Assembly (NCBI GenBank): GCA_008508345.1
Contig: QNGE01003326.1
Location: 19,328 to 83,327, forward strand
Length of the DNA stretch: 64,000 nt
Reading direction: 5' to 3'
DNA from: Paragonimus westermani
Taxonomy: Eukaryota; Platyhelminthes; Trematoda; Plagiorchiida; Troglotrematidae
The stretch's first letter is position 1. Each line of letters opens with the position of its first letter. A program made the position numbers and the translations under genes. The notes under the pieces are model-generated. The model searched no databases. It saw nothing but the letters and a program-made list of their open reading frames with translations, and was not told the origin of the DNA. This document shows positions 61,960 to 64,000 of the stretch, piece after piece.

Positions 61960-64000
61960 TTGTCGTAACAGGGAAGAAATTTGCGCTAGAAACTGTAGGT
62001 AACAGTACATATGCACGAGCGCACGGTATGGCACTATTCAGTGCAAGGACATCACGCAGGCATGTGTACGCTAGGGATCAATTGTCCAATCAGGAAGGTC
62101 GCATGACGAAGTCCAATCAGACTTAGAAAATTGCAAGGCTAAAGAAGCCTTGGCACACCATAATTGCGTCATGCAACCTGGCCCATCACACAAAGCGCAC
62201 ACATTTCGCTTATGGGCACAAAGAGCGTAAATGTCTCATCACTAAACAAGATATCACTAGTGTGTGGCGTTTCGACTGTATAGGTATGAAAAGAAAGGAT
62301 GATGATTTACTATAGAGAAAGGCTCATATAAAAAGTAGGTTGGCCTTTTGATCAAAATTCTGGACCGGTCACTTTGGTTTCAATCTCAATCTAAACTGAC
62401 TATCCATTGTTCATCTTTGATCATCGGTCCGACGTGCTTGATTCGCTCTGAAACGTTCTGTCGGCAAGGCTGTTTTTACACACACCCCAGACTTTGAATC
62501 ACGTCCGTCCATACATTTCGCCAAATTCTACGTGTATGTTTATCAACCGGGTTAATGAATCCCAACATTCAAGAAAATGTCTTGCTAGTTTGGTGTTTGC
62601 TTGATTCAGAATGTTTGAATCCCTATTCAGTTCGATCCTAGAAGGGCAACATTAACGGAAATCGATCGAGCCCCATGTTCACACATTCATGCAAATAACT
62701 TTCGTGTGGTTGGCCGACCTAAAGCTTCTTGTATCCGTTGAGATTGGTTTTGTACATAACGTCTCTTTTATCGATAGGTGTGAGTTGTTTTACTGGTTTA
62801 AGCAACATTCTTTTTAGGGTTGGTATGGCGTTGTTTCGTGCGTTCATATGGGGCTTTGTGGATGCGCAAGCTTTACTGTTATTCCTGATAAGGTTTTGAC
62901 GTGCGTTGGAACGATCTCTTTTGTTAATGTTTTCGTAATCTTTGAGTATCTCTACCCTTCTGCACTGGACACTGCTAAGATATAATTGCTACATATACTA
63001 CTCTTCCTTACTCGATGATACCACAATGCATTTCATTTCGTTCAAACAGAGTTTGAATGCAGCACTTTCGTGACCGGTTGGGTGATCAATGTTAAAAAAT
63101 GAAGAGTTGATCCCGATGCATTCGTTTTCAGTCAATTGTGTTAACGTGTGTTCCAACAGGCTTTCGGTTGAACAGTACATCCAAGACAGGTAACCTGTTC
63201 CGGTTTCAACCGTGATGGTTAAGTTATTATCGTTAACAAAGTTTTTGGATAGTTTATATGTCACGAACCAATTAGGAGTTGCTAACTTAAGATGGGCATA
63301 TCATATTCACAGTCTTACTTTGATTCCGGACAGTAAGATATTTTCCAATCCTTACAGAAGCGTCCTGGCTGTGAATCCAGATATAAGCGAACCAGTTAGA
63401 GTTCCGCTATGCCGTTCGATGACTTGGCCACTGAATTTAAATTATGTCAGTATACAGCTTCATGCAATCAATCACTGTGCTGTTTCAGAGGATCAGATGA
63501 GTCACGCTTCTTCTCTAAGTAGTCGCAGTAGTTTGTTTTGCCAGTGTAAGACCAATGGGGGGACTGAAGCGCGCCGTGGCATCAGACAAAACCAGCTCTC
63601 CATTTTCTTCTAATCTAGCGTTTTTCACATTGTTCAGGAGTAGTTAGTCATTGTTACCAGAATGTTCTCAGTACTTGGTGAGATATCGCGGTGGTTTCCA
63701 TAATTCAATGAAAACTGATTATCGATATTCTTGACTAGGATATTATCAGCAATAGTGAGATACCATCCTCGTGTATTTGAAGTGGTGAGTAAAACTAAAC
63801 AACGGTTGCGTCATCCAAACACATTTTTGGGTGATCGAACTTGTTAGATTAACAGCAATTAATGAACTAATTCGAGCTGGTTGTTGGTCTGGACGCAGTG
63901 GATACAGAAGAACGAGAGGTATGGTTATGTACCGGGTTACAAGCACGTTTGAAGGTGACAGCACATTAAGCAATCGGCCAGAGAGTGTGAGGTAGATAGG
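61960..64000. other. Unassigned stretch at the window end
   Basis: No gene is recognised. The ORF at 63212-63613 on the + strand (133 codons) has no motif and no supporting splice sites. Confidence 0.4.

Noticed and set aside
1..64000. CRISPR arrays, operons, phage or bacterial genes
   Set aside because: No spaced direct repeats, ribosome binding sites or prokaryotic coding density; the gene structure is eukaryotic.

Overview
The window looks like a piece of a large, repeat-rich flatworm genome, most likely a digenean trematode. One protein-coding gene split over 27 kb is certain. The rest is dominated by decayed retroelements of types common in flukes: RTE-clade LINEs, an R2-clade LINE, Ty3/gypsy remnants, a Penelope-like remnant and tRNA-derived SINE relics. 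Nothing prokaryotic is present. The species assignment is inferred from this element mix and from the eukaryotic gene structure.

The host gene is a MO25/CAB39 orthologue on the + strand: 6 coding exons, 369 codons plus stop, ATG at 13716 and TAA at 40954-40956. It joins end to end without a gap against the MO25 family. Introns 1 and 2 are only 50 and 45 bp. Introns 3, 4 and 5 are about 4.3, 12.3 and 9.4 kb and carry the transposon debris. All five introns are phase 0. Coding-like segments of an unrecognised product follow at 41.4-44.5 kb.

Layout: 1-5.24 kb is a mosaic of RTE fragments in both orientations with a Ty3 gag scrap; 5.24-6.65 kb is unassigned; 6.65-9.33 kb is a decayed Ty3/gypsy pol on the minus strand; 9.3-13.7 kb is unassigned; 13.7-41.0 kb is the MO25 gene. 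Its intron 3 holds a SINE relic and an integrase scrap, intron 4 two convergent RTE copies at 20.1-24.65 kb, and intron 5 an RT tail at 33.9-34.65 kb and an RTE endonuclease piece at 37.4 kb. At 41-55.8 kb there are possible exons, a short RTE piece, a Penelope-like remnant at 50.2-51.7 kb and a SINE relic at 54.3 kb. Two tandem R2-clade copies occupy 55.8-61.96 kb, and 62-64 kb is unassigned.

The observations most worth following are: (1) a 1503-bp block at 2034-3536, bounded on each side by a single N, that is an almost exact reverse complement of 37787-39289 although the RTE sequence just outside it is clearly diverged, which points to a scaffolding or gap-filling artefact; (2) the R2-clade copies, each ending in a TAG/AGT trinucleotide tail, with the second copy beginning immediately at the tail of the first; (3) a 237-bp inverted repeat made from an RTE 5' region that brackets a Ty3 gag scrap. 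I found no convincing new multi-gene system.
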